Shown: piece after piece, positions 62,074 to 64,000 of the stretch
Position numbering within the stretch: the stretch's first letter is position 1
Layout of the letters: each line of letters begins with the position of its first letter
Source of the DNA: UBA11051 sp964390495
Lineage (GTDB): Bacteria; Armatimonadota; Zipacnadia; Zipacnadales; UBA11051
Length of the DNA: 64,000 nucleotides
Assembly: GCA_964390495.1 (NCBI GenBank)
Contig: CAYMIN010000003.1
Coordinates: forward strand, 1 to 64,000
Direction: 5' to 3'
Program-made: the position numbers and the translations under genes
Notes under the pieces: model-generated
The model's database searches: none
What the model was told of the DNA's origin: nothing
The model's input: the letters and a program-made list of their open reading frames with translations, nothing else

Positions 62074-62182
62074 TTGGCAAGGTATGCAGATTATGTGAAG
62101 TTATCTCCGGGATATGACACTAGATGAGTCGGCGCAGTGGGTGCCGTGGAGTTGTTGCTGGTTCCAAGGGAGGTGTTGATTG

Positions 62183-62959
62183 GTGGCTCCAGTGTACGCG
62201 ATGATCAATCAGAAGGGCGGAGTAGGGAAGACCACAACGGCTATCAACTTGGCCTGCTGGGCGGCTCTGGATGGCAAGGGAGTATTGGTGGTTGATGCGG
62301 ATCCGCAAGGCAATGCCACCAGTGGGCTGGGAGTTGATAGGGCAGAGCTGGATGCGTGCATATACGATCTGTTGACAAGCGACGGGGGGCCGGGAGCGAT
62401 GACGGTTGATGACATTGTCATGGCTACCCCAATAGATAACCTGCATTTGATTCCTGCGACGATTGAGTTGGCCGGAGCGGATATGGCTCTGTCGGCCACG
62501 ATCGCGCGGGAGCGGCGGCTGCAGCAGGTCCTGGCGCCGCTGCGCGAGGACTATGACATTATCGTTATTGATACCCCGCCGTCGCTGGGGATCTTGTCGG
62601 TCAATAGTCTGGTGGCGGCCGACAAGGTGGTGATCCCGATTCAGTGCGAGTACTATGCGCTGGAGGGTCTCTCGCAGCTTCTGAATGTGATCCACCTGGT
62701 TCAGAGTCAGCTCAATCCGGACCTGCAAGTAGCCGGGGTAGTACTGACAATGTACGACATTCGGACCAAGCTATCGGCCGAGGTGGCGGAGGAAGTGCGG
62801 ACGCATTTTCATGGCCGGGTATATTCGACGGTGATACCCCGCAACGTGAAGCTGGCCGAAGCGCCGAGCTACGGGTTGCCGGCAGCGATCTATGCACCCT
62901 CGTCGCGCGGGGCCAAGCGATACTATGCTTTGTACAAGGAGGTATTTAGTGATGCGTAA
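62183..62959 (+). CDS. parA: Chromosome partitioning ATPase ParA (Soj)
   Basis: 258 residues from GTG 62183 (GGGAGG nine bases before; TTG 62180 also possible). Deviant Walker A N-Q-K-G-G-V-G-K-T-T-T-A at residues about 9-20, Walker A' V-D-A-D-P-Q-G-N and Walker B I-I-V-I-D-T-P-P-S-L-G are complete. ATP-bound dimers coat the nucleoid and move parS-ParB complexes, and Soj-type proteins also act on DnaA. The short N-terminus without a helix-turn-helix marks the chromosomal type. It overlaps parB by eight bases. Confidence 0.95.
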   Translation: MAPVYAMINQKGGVGKTTTAINLACWAALDGKGVLVVDADPQGNATSGLGVDRAELDACIYDLLTSDGGPGAMTVDDIVMATPIDNLHLIPATIELAGADMALSATIARERRLQQVLAPLREDYDIIVIDTPPSLGILSVNSLVAADKVVIPIQCEYYALEGLSQLLNVIHLVQSQLNPDLQVAGVVLTMYDIRTKLSAEVAEEVRTHFHGRVYSTVIPRNVKLAEAPSYGLPAAIYAPSSRGAKRYYALYKEVFSDA

Positions 62960-63848
62960 GCGGAGCCTGGGTCGAGGATTGTCACAACTGCTGTCGGGGG
63001 ATACGCCGGCGCTGAGTCGGACGGTGGTGGAGGTGGCGCTTGATGATCTGGAGCCGAACCCGCGACAGCCGCGGCGCGGCGCAGGCGAGCCGTCGCTAGA
63101 GGAGCTGGCGGTGTCAATCGAGGCGCACGGGGTCCTACAGCCGGTGATAGTGCGGCGGCGCGGTGATGGCTACGAGCTGGTGGCGGGGGAACGGCGCTGG
63201 CGAGCCGCGCGGATGGCTGGGCTGGAGACGATTCCCTGCTTAGTCCAAGACCTTGATGATCCAACGGCGCTGCAGATTGCTCTGATTGAGAACGTGCAGC
63301 GGGAGGACCTGAATGAGATTGAACTGGCCGAGGGGTACCAGTGCCTGGTGGAAGATTTCGGCCTGACCCAGGAGGAGCTAGCCCAGCGGATAGGCAAGAG
63401 CCGGTCGGCGGTGACCAATACGCTGCGGTTGCTTGAGTTGCCGGCGGAGGTCCAGGACCTGGTGCGAATGGGGAAGCTGTCAGCGGGGCATGGACGGGCG
63501 CTGTTGGGTCTGGGGCGCGAGGACTATATCTGCGAGTTGGCCAAGTATGTGGTGGATAAGGGGCTGTCAGTGCGGGATACGGAGGCGGCGGTTGGGGATT
63601 TTCTGGAGCTTGCCTCCGGGGCGGAGCAAGTGGAGCCAGTGGAGGCGGCCAAAGAAACTAGTACCAAGCCGGCGAGGGACCCGTACCTGGTCGAGGCCGA
63701 GGAGCGCGTACAGTTGGCCCTGGCGGTGAAAGTGCTGATCAAGCCCTTGGCTAAGCGGGGCGGAGTAATCGAGATTCATTACTACGATGACGAGGACTTG
63801 AGCCGCATCGTGGACGAGATTGAGGGGGCAACAGGCCGGTTTCCGTAG
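62952..63848 (+). CDS. parB: Chromosome partitioning CTPase/parS-binding protein ParB (Spo0J)
   Basis: 298 residues from ATG 62952 with AAGGAGG. R-K-R-S-L-G-R-G-L-S-Q-L-L start is typical. The CTP-binding domain has P-N-P-R-Q-P-R (about 32-38), G-V-L-Q-P-V-I-V-R-R and G-E-R-R-W-R-A-A; the helix-turn-helix L-T-Q-E-E-L-A-Q-R-I-G-K-S-R-S-A-V-T-N-T-L-R is near 138-160; a C-terminal dimerisation domain ends the protein. Binding sites are the two parS sequences at 59.5-59.7 kb. Confidence 0.95.
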   Translation: MRKRSLGRGLSQLLSGDTPALSRTVVEVALDDLEPNPRQPRRGAGEPSLEELAVSIEAHGVLQPVIVRRRGDGYELVAGERRWRAARMAGLETIPCLVQDLDDPTALQIALIENVQREDLNEIELAEGYQCLVEDFGLTQEELAQRIGKSRSAVTNTLRLLELPAEVQDLVRMGKLSAGHGRALLGLGREDYICELAKYVVDKGLSVRDTEAAVGDFLELASGAEQVEPVEAAKETSTKPARDPYLVEAEERVQLALAVKVLIKPLAKRGGVIEIHYYDDEDLSRIVDEIEGATGRFP

Positions 63849-63889
63849 GCGCAATTGGGGCGAATGCGAGGATAGGCCGTGCAGTCTTC

Positions 63890-64000
63890 GGCTCTAGAAG
63901 CCATTCGACGAGCCACCTTCTTGACACTTGCGGGCTTTCAGAGCGCTGCTTGTGGTACGCGGGGGACAGTTCCCCATTTCGGGGTTGGGGAGCGGTTTCT
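63890..64000. repeat. Spacer with repeat fragments at window end
   Basis: Downstream of parB: TACGCGGGGGACAGTTCCCCATTTCGGGG at about 63957-63985 is a relative of the GGGGACTGTCCCC motifs. No gene start is seen before the window ends. Confidence 0.5.

Noticed and set aside
61639..62127. Plus-strand ORF with K-G-x-V-x pentapeptide repeats
   Set aside because: It begins inside a tandem repeat, spans the 15-bp minisatellite and a palindromic repeat, and has no ribosome site; the pattern follows from a 15-base unit.

Overview
The window is GC-rich, gene-dense bacterial chromosome, most likely from a diderm lineage such as Armatimonadota. The pointers are two S-layer-homology (SLH) proteins with collagen-like stalks ending in outer-membrane-type barrels, GT9 heptosyltransferase-like enzymes, lipoproteins, a LolA-like carrier, and many secreted polysaccharide lyases and TIM-barrel hydrolases. 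The taxon is inferred from gene content, not from a marker-gene comparison. No rRNA, tRNA or CRISPR array was recognised.

Layout. 0.2-4.7 kb: a gene remnant, a small membrane protein, a secreted glycoside-hydrolase-like protein, a cluster of DnaA-box-like nonamers, and a C45-type amidohydrolase. 4.8-9 kb: a hydroxyacid dehydrogenase and three envelope glycosyltransferases. 9-18 kb: a ceramidase-like protein, a second DnaA-box-like cluster, tatD, a beta-propeller lipoprotein, a heparinase II/III-type lyase, a secreted protein and a zinc-ribbon protein. 19-24.2 kb: a second large lyase and a sodium:solute symporter. 24.2-30.4 kb: a probable cobalamin riboswitch in front of the first SLH porin, then a second SLH porin followed closely by methylaspartate ammonia-lyase and a sugar isomerase. 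30.4-44 kb: an ABC exporter, a creatininase-type amidohydrolase, a glycoside-hydrolase-like protein, an amidohydrolase, a large DNRLRE protein, two sugar isomerases, an MBL hydrolase and a Gfo/Idh/MocA oxidoreductase. This set fits breakdown of uronate- or aminosugar-containing glycans.

44.4-53.1 kb is a minus-strand run of seven genes, six of them overlapping end to start: a PHP-type protein, an ABC-2 ATPase and permease, a LolA-like protein, a membrane protein with a sigma-70 region-2-like head, a TPR lipoprotein with a C39-like fold, and a coiled-coil membrane protein. I do not recognise this combination as a described system. 53-64 kb holds a GNAT acetyltransferase, a TPR protein, and the origin-proximal set mnmG, rsmG, parA, parB, with two perfect parS sites.

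Intergenic DNA between about 17 and 64 kb is loaded with dispersed palindromic repeats. One family folds as two hairpins nested inside an outer stem, and its copies carry paired compensatory changes. Near parA there are 103-bp and 15-bp tandem arrays. The neighbourhood (parABS, mnmG/rsmG, DnaA-box-like clusters) suggests the region lies close to the replication origin.
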